Part shown: positions 55,136 to 64,000 of the stretch, piece by piece
Layout: each line of letters opens with the position of its first letter
How positions within the stretch are numbered: position 1 is the first letter of the stretch
Assembly (NCBI GenBank): GCA_039602395.1
Contig: JBCNJP010000251.1
Coordinates: 53,491-117,490 of the forward strand
Length of the DNA: 64,000 bases
Direction: 5' to 3'
DNA from: Deinandra increscens subsp. villosa
Lineage: Eukaryota > Streptophyta > Magnoliopsida > Asterales > Asteraceae
Made by a program: the position numbers and the translations under genes
Notes under the pieces: model-generated
The model's input: only the letters and a program-made list of their open reading frames with translations
What the model was told of the DNA's origin: nothing
Database searches by the model: none

Positions 55136-58100
55136 TTACAGAAAAATGGTTATAGCACATGGCAACCAAAGAGTTTTTATTCCAAAAAATGGAGCATATT
55201 CAATTTTACAGCAAATTTTACTAACATAATGGAACATATCCAATTGCAAATAATACTTCTTCAAATGCACTCCATTCCAGGGGCGGGACAACACATTACC
55301 ATTTCCATCTTCAAGTAGATAGGACCCCTTACTTAGTACCTCAGAAATCTTATAGGGTCCTTCCCATTGAACAGCTAACTTTCCTTTTGGCTCAATTCTG
55401 CTAACATCGTTATTTCTTAAAACGAGATCTCCTTCTTTGAACTGATATACTTTAGCATGAGCGTTGTAATATTTTTCCATCTCAGACTTGTATTTACTTT
55501 CTCTAATAGAAGCCATTTCCCTTCGTTCCTCCAACACATCCAAATTTGCCCTTAATTCCTTGTCATTATCCCTTATTTCAAGCATCCTTTGAGTAGGTAA
55601 ACCAACTTCTGCCGGGATAACAGCCTCAGTTCCATACGTCAAACTAAATGGGGTCTCACCGTTACTGGTTTTTGGCATGGTCCGATGTGCCCACAGCACA
55701 TGCGACAACTCATCAACCCAACCCCCACCTGCCTTATCTAAACGAGCTTTAATTCCTTCAATCAAACTTCGATTAACACGCTCAACCTGTCCGTTAGCTT
55801 GCGGATAAGCAACTGACGCAAAAACCTGTATTATGCCCAACTCTTCACACCATCCTCGGAAGGGATCATCAACGAATTGCTTACCGTTATCTGATACAAT
55901 GTGTAATGGTAACCCAAACCGGCATATAATGTATTCCCACACAAACTTTTTAACATGTTGTCCCGTTATGCTTGCCACCGCCTTTGCTTCCGTCCACTTC
56001 GTAAAATAATCTACAGCGACAATAAGGAATTTGACCCGTCCCGCAGCTTCCGGAAATGGCCCCACTATATCTATTCCCCATTTTTGAAAAGGCCATGCAG
56101 AAGTAACAGGTACCAAATTATGCTTTGCCTTCAAACTAACCGGAGCATGCCGCTGGCAACTGTCACATTTTCTTAGTTCTTCAGTGACTAACTTATGCAT
56201 CCCGGGCCAATAATATCCCAAAATTACCAACTTGTTTACAACCATGCGAGGTCCCATATGATTACCACAGATGCCTCCATGTACCTCCTGAACAACTCTT
56301 TTTTGCTTCTTCCATTGTTAAACATCGTAACAATGATCCCAGATATGTTTTTCTATATAAGATACCATTTTGCAACTGATACTGTAATGAATTAACCTTA
56401 ACCTTTCACGCATTTTCTCTATCTTCAGGTAAACATCCCTCGTTCAAGTACTTCCAGATAGGCCAAAACCATTCTTCAGTCATAACAGATACTTCTCCTA
56501 CTTGTTGATTTAAAACCGACGGCTCTTCCAACACTTCCACTCTTATTTCTTTAGCCAAATGTTGAAACGAAGTAGATGCTAACTTACTTAACACATCTGC
56601 TTTCTTGTTCTTCCCTCTTGAAACATATTCCACCTCGCAACTTGCAAAAGAATTCATTAAATCCTTGACCTGAGCTAAATAGAGAGCCATAACAGTACTT
56701 TTGGCTTCATAATCTCCTTTGATATGATTAGCTACCAATAGGGAATCAACATGCGATTTCACATCAGCAGCACCCATCCTTTTTGCCAGTCGCAAACCTG
56801 TAAACTCATAACAAAAGTGACACAAAGATTTAGTTTACCCAACACCCCCGTCTGACATATTCTTCTTATGCTACTTAATATTTAAATCGAAAATACAGCT
56901 TCGATGTATGAGCTATTAACCTGCCAATAAAGCCTCATACTCTGCCTCATTATTAGATACATTAAAATCGAATTTGAGAGCATATCTCAACTCATCCCCC
57001 TCCGGACTAATTAATAGCAACCCTGTTAAATACAGAGGATATGCTTATGTCCATAAAAATAAGAAATTTATATCAATAAATTCTTAAACAGGGAGTTAAA
57101 AAGAAAGACAACAAACCTGCCCCTGCACCATTTTCTCCTGAGGACCCGTCTGTAAACAATTTCCAAACTTCCTTAGATGCACTCTCGGATATGTTTGAGT
57201 TGGTTTGAGTCATATGCGCTTTATTATTTCCAACAGGCATCTCCGCAAGAAAATCCGCTACCACCTGTCCCTTTATTGCTGTGCGAGGTTTAAACTGGAG
57301 ATCATATTGCCCTAATTCAACAGCCCACTTTACCATTTTCCCAGAAACCTCAGGTCTTCTTAGCACTTGATTTATAGAAGAGGTTGTCAAAATTTCTATC
57401 GTATGTGCCTGAAAATAACGTCGCAAACGCTTGGCCGACAAAACGAGCACATACACAAGTTTTTCCATGAGCGAATATCGCATCTCATAATCCTTCAAGA
57501 CCTTACTTACATAATAACTTGGCATCTGCTTCTGCCCTCTTTCAGCAACCAAAACAGAACTAACAGTACCCTCTGTCACCGCCAAATACATTTGCAAAAT
57601 CTCTCCCACAATTGGTGCAGTTAATGTGGGAAGGGTTATCAAAAACTCTTTTAACTGTTTGAACGCATCTTCTGCTTCCACGGTCCAACAAAAGTCTGAC
57701 TTTCCAATACTTGACTTTAACACTTGCATAAACAGTAACGATCGCTCTGCTGCCTTTGACACAAATCTTTGTAATGCCACAAGCCTTCCATTCAAAATTT
57801 GCACATCCTTAACAGTAGCTGGAGATCCCATTTGAAGTATCGCATCTACTTTTTCTGGACAAGCTTTAATACCTTCATCATTTACTATCATTCCCAAGAA
57901 TTTTCCAGTACTCATGCCAAAAGAGCACTTTTTAGGATTCAAACGCATATTTATTTCTTTAAGCTTCGCAAATGTTTCTTCTATATCCATAAACATGTTA
58001 TCTTCACTTCTGCTTTTAATAACTATATCATCCACATAAGCTTCCAAATTTTTACCCACTTGTTTTTGAAAAGCCTAATCCATAAGGCGTTGATAAGTTG

Positions 58101-59502
58101 CACCTGCATTTTTAAGACCAAAAGGCATTTTGGTATAACAAAACATACCTTTTCTTGTAATAAATGCAGTCTTATCTTCATCTTCTTTCGCCATTTGGAT
58201 CTGATGATATCCCTTATACGCATCTAAAAAACACTTCCACCGGAAGCCAACCACCGAATCAACTTTCAAATCAATTTTGGGAAGTGGATAACAATCCTTA
58301 GGACATGCATTATTTACATCCTTAAAATCGATACACATCCTCCAAGATCCATCCGGTTTCTTTACCAATACCGGATTTGATACCCAATCTGTATACTGTA
58401 TTTCTCTAAGAATTCCGGCTTCCACTAATTTCGCCACTTCCTCATTGACAGCATTTGCTCTTTCGGTATCTATTCCTCTTTGTCTTTGCTGTACAGGTTT
58501 ACTTCCTGGATATAAAGCCAACTTATGCTCAGATAACGTTCTAGGAACCCCCGTCATATCCGACGGTTCCCAAGCAAATACATCCATATTCTTTTTTAAT
58601 AAAGCATACAATCTTTCTCGAGCTTTTTCTGATAAACTGGTTCCTATCTGCAACTTTTGATCTGGGAACTTTGAGTTGATCACCCACTTTTCTTTTCCTA
58701 TCTCATCCTTATCCACCTTATCTAAACATGTGTGGATATTCACGTTGTATACCTGTATCCCCGGATCTGCTGATAAAGTAGCAACTCCCCCTGGTGTTGG
58801 AAATCGAATCATTCCATGCATCACAGATATCACAGCACCTAATCTTCTCAACACTGGTCTTCCCAAAATAACATTATGTACTGATGAAGCCGAAACTACC
58901 AAAAACGTAACTTCCAGTTGTCGCATCTGTAAACCATTCCCAATAACCATAGGTAAAGTTATTTCTCCAATTGGTTTAACTACCTCACCTGCAAATCCCA
59001 TTAAAGGTATCGTCGTTGACCGCAACTGCGCACATGTGGTAGGTCCCATCTGTCGGAAACACTGTTCGTACATAATTTCTGTTGCACTTCCACAATCCAC
59101 ATGAATTCTCTTAACCATGAACCCCCCAATTCTTGCGGACACAACTACTGGCTCCTCTGTTGCCTTTTGTTCCAATATAGGAGGAAAAATTATTTCCTGG
59201 TACTTCCAATCTATTTGCTTATTACTCCTTCCTCTGACATTCCTACACTGATCCGACCCCTGTAATTGCACCATATTGATCACGGGTGCATCCCCTCCTG
59301 GCAAATTGTTTCTAATTACCTTCACCAAATTTCCTAACTTTCCTAATCTCACCGCTTTATCAATTTCCTTTTTTAACGTCCAACATGTATCTGTAGTGTG
59401 ACCTCTGTCCTTATGATACTCACAATACTTATCCAAATTTCTTGTGGGCGCATTTCGCATTTTTGGTGGTGCAGGTAAATCTACTTTTTCTGTTGCCAAA
59501 AT
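55136..59502 (-). pseudogene. pol: Pol of Tat-type element D, lightly damaged
   Basis: Counting from 59499: a knuckle of CHHC type (C26, H29, H34, C39), an aspartic protease with D135 in 'VDCGSATEI' instead of DTG, then RT ('WRMCIDFKD', 'FLDAYKGYHQI'). RT continues after a TAG at about 58075 with YVDD (58038-58027). Native RNase H shows 'YLAVTEGTVSS', with no catalytic Asp where DAS is usual. The archaeal-type RNase H ('FTDGSS', about 57150) is interrupted by introns 57023-57116 and 56798-56920. Integrase (from 56257) has C31 and C34 of the zinc finger and D63-D123-E159. Lesions are the TAG at 58075, a TGA at 56406 and a one-base gain near 56307. The RNase H loss and gain is the known Tat-lineage pattern. 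Confidence 0.88.
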
Positions 59503-60864
59503 CTACGTGGGAGTTTTAACCAGCTCTATCAACTTTGCTCCCTTATAATCCCCATGCGCATGTCCTGAGGACCCACCAAAATTCTTTCCTCTTGAATGGA
59601 AACCTTTCGCCCATTTATTTTGTGAAAAATGACCCATTGCCCTTACTGGTCCTCCATTTATACGCCCAGTACCCATAGAATTATGTCGCATTTGTCCAGA
59701 TCCACCATTAACATTGCTTAAATAAGCACATGCGTTTTTACCCCTGACAAATGCCCTTGCCTTATCCATTAACACATCCATTGACCTTGGTAAATCTTCA
59801 TGTAACTTTTCTACAAGTTGAGCGCATTTTACCCCATGACAAAAGCCAGATATCCGCAATTGATCACCAGCGCCCTCAACTCCCATACTCTCTTTATTAA
59901 ATCTTGTAATGAAATCTTCTATTGATTCATTATCCTTTCTTCGAATATTGTGCACTTCCGTCGGATCTTTCATACATCTTTTTTGTTGATTAAACTGACG
60001 CAAAAACTTATTTTTTAAATCCTCAAAACTATCCACTTCTCCTGCTGGTAAAGAATCAAACCAAACCCTAGCTATCCCCGTGAAGGTTTGGACAAACATG
60101 TGACACCATATCTCCTCAGACCATTGCTCTAAACGAGCCGCAGAATAAAACTCGAAAATATGGTCATCCGGATCAGTCAAACCTCCATATTTCCTCACAA
60201 CCGAAGGTAATTTTAATTTTTTTGGAAAAACCGCTTCAGAGATCCATAATGAAAACTTCGACTGCGATCTCATTGATTGAGGAATGTACGGTACCACTAC
60301 ATCTTTCACCGTGGCAAACTTGTTAACATTGTGTTTATCCAGTGTTCGTACAAGATCATCTTCCTCATGCATATACTCCTTTTGATGTATTTGATCATCC
60401 CATTCTTTCACTAACTCTGCACTTTTGCGTTCTCCATATTTTCGAACTGCATCCTCTTCTATCTTCTGCAAATCCTCTCGTAACTGTCTCTTCTTCAACT
60501 GTAACAATAATTCCTTGTTTCGTAATAAGAATTCAACATCTAATTCATCTAAATCATCGTATTTTGTCGCATGTGAATCTCTATTTCCACCATTTTTGTT
60601 GACCAGGATAAAACGTTTTGACGAACCAGTACCTGGACCATCGTCCTCCTGCGTTTTCTTACCAGATGATTCAGGTTCAGAAAATAACCTCTAATTTGGT
60701 ACTATAACATTCTTCTCAGCTTGCAACGTTGCCGACTGCTTCGTTTTTGGAGTGAAAGACAAATCTGTCAACATTTCATTTCTAAACGGATTTCCTTCGA
60801 CGTTCTTACCTCCCGACGAAGAATTGATCAATGATTTCTCCAAATCACTAGACGATTCCATCAT
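59503..60864 (-). pseudogene. gag: Gag of Tat-type element D
   Basis: A frame from ATG at 60864 is open to 59503 apart from TAG at 60691-60693, and ends at a TAG (59503-59505) that is in frame with pol, probably from a Glu codon. The capsid domain has the retrotransposon gag pattern ('WSEEIWCHMFVQTFTGIARVWFDSLP', of which 'FEDLKNKFLRQF' is most diagnostic). A Gly/Arg/His-rich tail precedes the knuckle, which is encoded beyond the stop. The 30-bp distance to the PBS suits the start chosen. Confidence 0.8.
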
Positions 60865-60877
60865 TCTTAAATACTGT

Positions 60878-60897
60878 CAATTATCGGATGGCGCCAC
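60878..60897 (-). promoter_or_regulatory. Candidate primer binding site of element D
   Basis: On the minus strand TGGCGCCATCCGATAATTGA begins one base after the LTR end. TGGCGCC fits the end of several tRNAs, but the rest does not match the Asp-type site that I know from Athila, so the primer tRNA is left open. Confidence 0.55.
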
Positions 60898-61233
60898 TGA
60901 AAAAGCAGGTAATCACCGGAGATAATTTGCCGCCATTTCAGGTTCGAGAATAATAGAAAGGTATTAAGTGATCAGAGAAGAAAGTAAGATTTCATTGATT
61001 CATAGAGAGAGAAAGTACAATCGCATGTGTAATACAGAAAGTACAAGTTTCCCTCAACTATTCTAACTTTCAACTATTTATAGGCTTCAAGAATAATCTT
61101 CCAGCCTTGCATCTGCAGGAGTCGCATGTATCTGTTTCCTGCACAAACACTTCTGGCAAACATCACATGCGAAGGACTTGGAAATAAGCGATCGGATGTG
61201 TATCACACATCCGGAGCATCACTTACTTCATCA
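60898..61233 (-). repeat. 5' LTR of Tat-type element D
   Basis: 336 bp. On the minus strand it starts TGATGAAGTAAG and ends CTGCTTTTTCA at the PBS. A TATA box CTATAAATAG lies at 61083-61074. The TGATGA start is shared with elements A and B. The partner LTR is not visible, so the outer boundary rests on that similarity. Confidence 0.65.
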
Positions 61234-62150
61234 ATCGTGTTTGACCAAACATCCCGACGATTCACGGATATTGGATGAGTGGACTCGACAACATATTGGT
61301 GATCACAATAATGTTTTCTATATTTTTCCTAACACGTATAACACATATAACCCATTACATCGCAAACATATATGCATCACAATTACACTTACGAGGTCAT
61401 ACCGCGTATACGATGTACGATCGATGGAACAATCATACAAAGTCTTTTCATTCCAACCGAGGTAGGAGACTTGGGACTTGTATATCCGTATAACTCATAA
61501 TCAATTTGGTTTATGACATGCAAACACATAGCCAAGCAATCCTCAAGTTCATATGCATGCATTTCCCTAATTTATTTATTTCCCGATAAATATATATTTA
61601 TCCCATGTGATTTAATCTTATGGTTACACATCATTATTATCTCATGCAAACCACTTAGATTATCATTTAGCATGTTTTGAGTCACGAAAAGGATTCCCAC
61701 TCACATGCATGATTGCTATCTTGTCCTAATTGGCCATTTTCACCATATTTTTATGTAAATAATTTTTATAAAATAATCTACATGCAATTGATCATCAAGC
61801 TTGCAACTTTATACATCATCATGTATCCAATAACCTAGATTACCCATCCACATAGTAGATCTAACACCAATCATGTGACTTTATTCAAGATCTTGCATGC
61901 ATGTTGATGCGTAGGATCTTTTGCATAAAATAAATAAATAAATCCCGCATATAAATAAGTTTTTAAATGAAAATTATCAAAATTGGTGCTTAATTGTTTA
62001 ATATTCAAATTATTGATTTTAGATTGGGTTTTTGATTAATATTTGAGAAATATAAATTTTCACATTTAAATTGAGTTTTTAATTGAGAATATTATAATGT
62101 GATATTTATTGGTGTGTTTATTTATTGAAATTTAGGTGTTTGGTTGGTGC
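61234..62150. other. AT-rich non-coding DNA
   Basis: Nothing is recognised. Short frames at 61178-61493 overlap the LTR and look random. Confidence 0.4.
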
Positions 62151-63794
62151 GCGATGATTTTAGAAGAAAAACGCAATTTACGGAAGCGGATTTGGAGCTC
62201 GGATGAAGAAGTTATGGAAGTTTAAAGAAAAAGAAAAATAAATAAATAATGACAGGCAGCAGCCCAGCAGAAACAGTTCAGCCCCAGCGAAGAACAGCCC
62301 AACATGCTGCCCAGCCAGAAAAAGGAAAAAGAAAAAAATGAGAAACTGGAGGCCAAGGGAATCGAACCCTTGACCTCTTGGTTCGTAGAGCTGGGTACAA
62401 GCCACCAAGACAACAGTGGTTGTTTATTTAATTCTGGTTTATCAAGATTTTATATTGGCTGCGCCAGGCCCAGTTTCACACCAAAAAAAACCCACCTGAT
62501 CATTTTAAAATGCGCTCAGCCCTAATATTTCCATATAAAAACGATTTCCAGCCGTCATTTGCAAGGGGAGAACACCCCATATCAGTTCTAAAAACCCTAG
62601 AACACATTTTTGAAGATCAATGGAGGATTGGAGGCCAAGATTGAAGCTTTTTAAATCGAAATTTGAAGATTTGAAGCTCTAACGGGTTGGGTCTTCATCC
62701 AAGCTTTGGTTTTTGGTATTTTAATCTTGTTCTTCATCATGGTCAGTCCCAAGATTGAATTTTTATTGTTCCTAAACATGTTTCTTGGTTGATTGTGCAT
62801 TGTATCACTTGGATTTGATGAATTTAGGCCTAGTTTGACTTTCTACTTTGACTTTTTGACATGATCTTGTGAAATTGCTCTTTGATTCTGATTTGGATGC
62901 CTTGGATGACTTTGTATGCATGTTTAGCTTCTGTTTATATCATGTTATGTGGGTTAATTGATGTGGATTGTAGAACTACGACCATTATTGATTAGCTTAT
63001 TATTTATCGGTTGACTTTTTGGAGTTTATTGATTAATGCATGATCCGGAGACCTCCTACATGATAATATGATACGGATTTGGGGCTGATTTTGTGTTCAT
63101 CTATATGGGATAGAGTTGACCAATTCGTTTCATGTACTAGGAAATAGCTACGCATTGTTTAGTGAGTTAGGGTGCTTATGACCATAAGATTCGAGCTCGC
63201 TTATTCGTGTTTAGAGTTTTCTAGATCCTAGGCTATCCATTTCAGAATCATTGCATGTGATAGGTGCCACTTAGAGAGACCTTTCTTGTGGTTTCCTTTT
63301 ACGTGTGCGTTTAGTCCGCTTTGACCGAAGCAATTAGACCATTGGGCATTTTTACATAGTTTTTCTATCCGAGCTCCATTTAGGATACCTTAGTGATTAG
63401 GATGTGTCTATAGTCCTATTTCATTTTGGTATTCATCATTAGTAGATAGTGATCGTATTGATTAGTCAAACTAGGGGTCTTATTGGGTTTAGAGGATTCT
63501 TATCTAGGTGATACTTTTCTCCGACTGATTTTTCCATCGTGTTATTTGGTTTTTATCTGTTTTAGTTTTTCTGCTTAGTTTTTAGTGTTAGTTCTTAAAA
63601 TCATTTTCATCGGTTAGATATTAGCAACGATTCGGTATCGGGAGATTGTCATCGCGTCCACGGATTGATATCCGGTTCTTACCAATACTGTACTGCATAC
63701 GACGGGTACACTGCCCTGGTGTGTAGTTTGGTCACTTGGTATTTACCATTTAAAACTTGACCACATTTTTATATATCCAAATCATACACATCAA
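62151..63794 (+). repeat. Athila-type LTR, left boundary approximate
   Basis: It ends ...ACACATCA at 63794, seven bases before an Asp-type PBS. Near the end, GGGTACACTGCCCTGGTGTGTAG is typical of Athila LTR ends as I know them, and a comparable GGTGCACTTGCCCGTG occurs in the LTR ending at 38577. The start is not fixed; TGTTTGGTTGGTG near 62139 is a possibility. Confidence 0.5.
62346..62415 (-). other. tRNA-like segment near an Athila LTR
   Basis: The minus strand has a perfect polymerase III B box GGTTCGATTCC (plus-strand 62358-62368) inside a 5-bp T stem AAGGG/CCCTT. An A-box-like TGGCTTGTACC lies about 35 bp upstream. The T arm is canonical, but no convincing acceptor stem or anticodon arm was found, so it is called tRNA-derived. 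It is antisense to the surrounding element. Confidence 0.5.
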
Positions 63795-63800
63795 GTTTTT

Positions 63801-63818
63801 GGCACCGTTGCCGGGGAC
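63801..63818 (+). promoter_or_regulatory. Primer binding site, Asp-tRNA type (Athila)
   Basis: TGGCACCGTTGCCGGGGA, one base from the usual Athila site. The internal region of this element starts here and leaves the window at 64000. Confidence 0.8.
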
Positions 63819-64000
63819 GCGTCAGATTCCAAGAAACATCCGAGCTAGTAGTTTAACCACTTGTTTGCTTTATCTATTTACTTGTTTTCTTTGCGTATTT
63901 TAGCTGTTAGTTTGTTTTTCTGTTTCAGTGTTTCCTTTTTGTGTTAGTTAGACTTTTAGGTTAGCTTCTTTTCATATTCTGTTTCGTCGTTTCTATCGCA

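Larger units (their letters stand above)
47121..61233 (-). mobile_element. Tat-type Gypsy element D, host of a nested element
   Basis: Minus-strand element with a 5' LTR at 60898-61233, PBS-like site, gag (60864-59503), pol (to 55136), a 590-bp spacer (54546-55135) with nothing coding, and an antisense additional ORF (47213-54545). A gag-only Copia-type element of 5.5 kb is nested in that ORF. The 3' LTR lies in the gap. Without the nested insertion the visible element is about 8.6 kb. The five bases beyond the LTR, ATCGT (61234-61238), are the candidate target duplication. Confidence 0.82.

Noticed and set aside
58075..60693. Three in-frame UAG stops in gag-pol of element D as programmed readthrough.
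   Set aside because: The same pol also has a TGA (56406) and a frameshift (near 56307), so ordinary decay explains the stops.

Overview
The window is nuclear DNA of a flowering plant, most likely a eudicot of the daisy family (Asteraceae). That guess rests on the transposon types: Tat/Ogre-like Gypsy elements with spliced additional ORFs, Sirevirus-like Copia elements, large-LTR chromoviruses, Athila and CACTA. No host gene, rRNA gene or convincing functional tRNA gene was recognised. Practically the whole window is nested, mostly decayed transposable elements. Three runs of exactly 500 N (12075-12574, 30521-31020, 46621-47120) are assembly gaps, and each hides an element boundary.

Layout. 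1-8466: a decayed Copia-associated additional ORF, split by a complete young non-autonomous Sirevirus-like element (2423-8178, 5-bp target duplication GCCCC) that carries gag but no pol, then cut by a relative's LTR fragment (8467-8619). 8620-12074: one very large minus-strand LTR of Del/Tekay type and the edge of its element. 12575-13823: PBS and LTR of a minus-strand Sirevirus-like element, inserted in a Tat-type Gypsy remnant (13824-17692) of which the antisense additional ORF and an LTR remain. 17693-33875: two related Tat-type Gypsy elements. Element A is plus-strand: gag-pol at 18384-22455, antisense ORF at 31021-32835, LTR at 33480-33875. Element B is minus-strand: LTR at 22845-23240, antisense ORF at 23862-26509, pol at 27792-30515. 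The best reading is that B inserted into A. 33876-40395: non-coding repeats, a fold-back element with a nested MITE (9-bp target duplication), an 81-bp minisatellite-like array, an Athila LTR/leader/ORF1 fragment and a scrap of a short LTR. 40396-46620+: a CACTA element with a spliced TNP2-type transposase on the minus strand. 47121-61233: Tat-type element D (minus), its antisense ORF split by a second gag-only Sirevirus-like element (47961-53496, target duplication AGTTC, LTRs identical by eye, intact 643-codon gag). 61234-64000: non-coding DNA leading into another Athila LTR and PBS.

How the parts work together. The two gag-only elements can make capsid (the second copy at least) but must borrow protease, integrase and reverse transcriptase from an autonomous relative. 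In the Tat elements the additional ORF is convergent to gag-pol and is read from the 3' LTR side. It carries a domain like the 'putative gypsy type transposon' family followed by coiled coil. Two small introns interrupt the second, archaeal-type RNase H domain at the same two places in all three pol copies. The best leads are the gag-only family, these conserved introns, a short TTWACGAY motif amplified in two different Sirevirus-like LTR/leader regions, and a transposase intron built of 120-bp tandem repeats.
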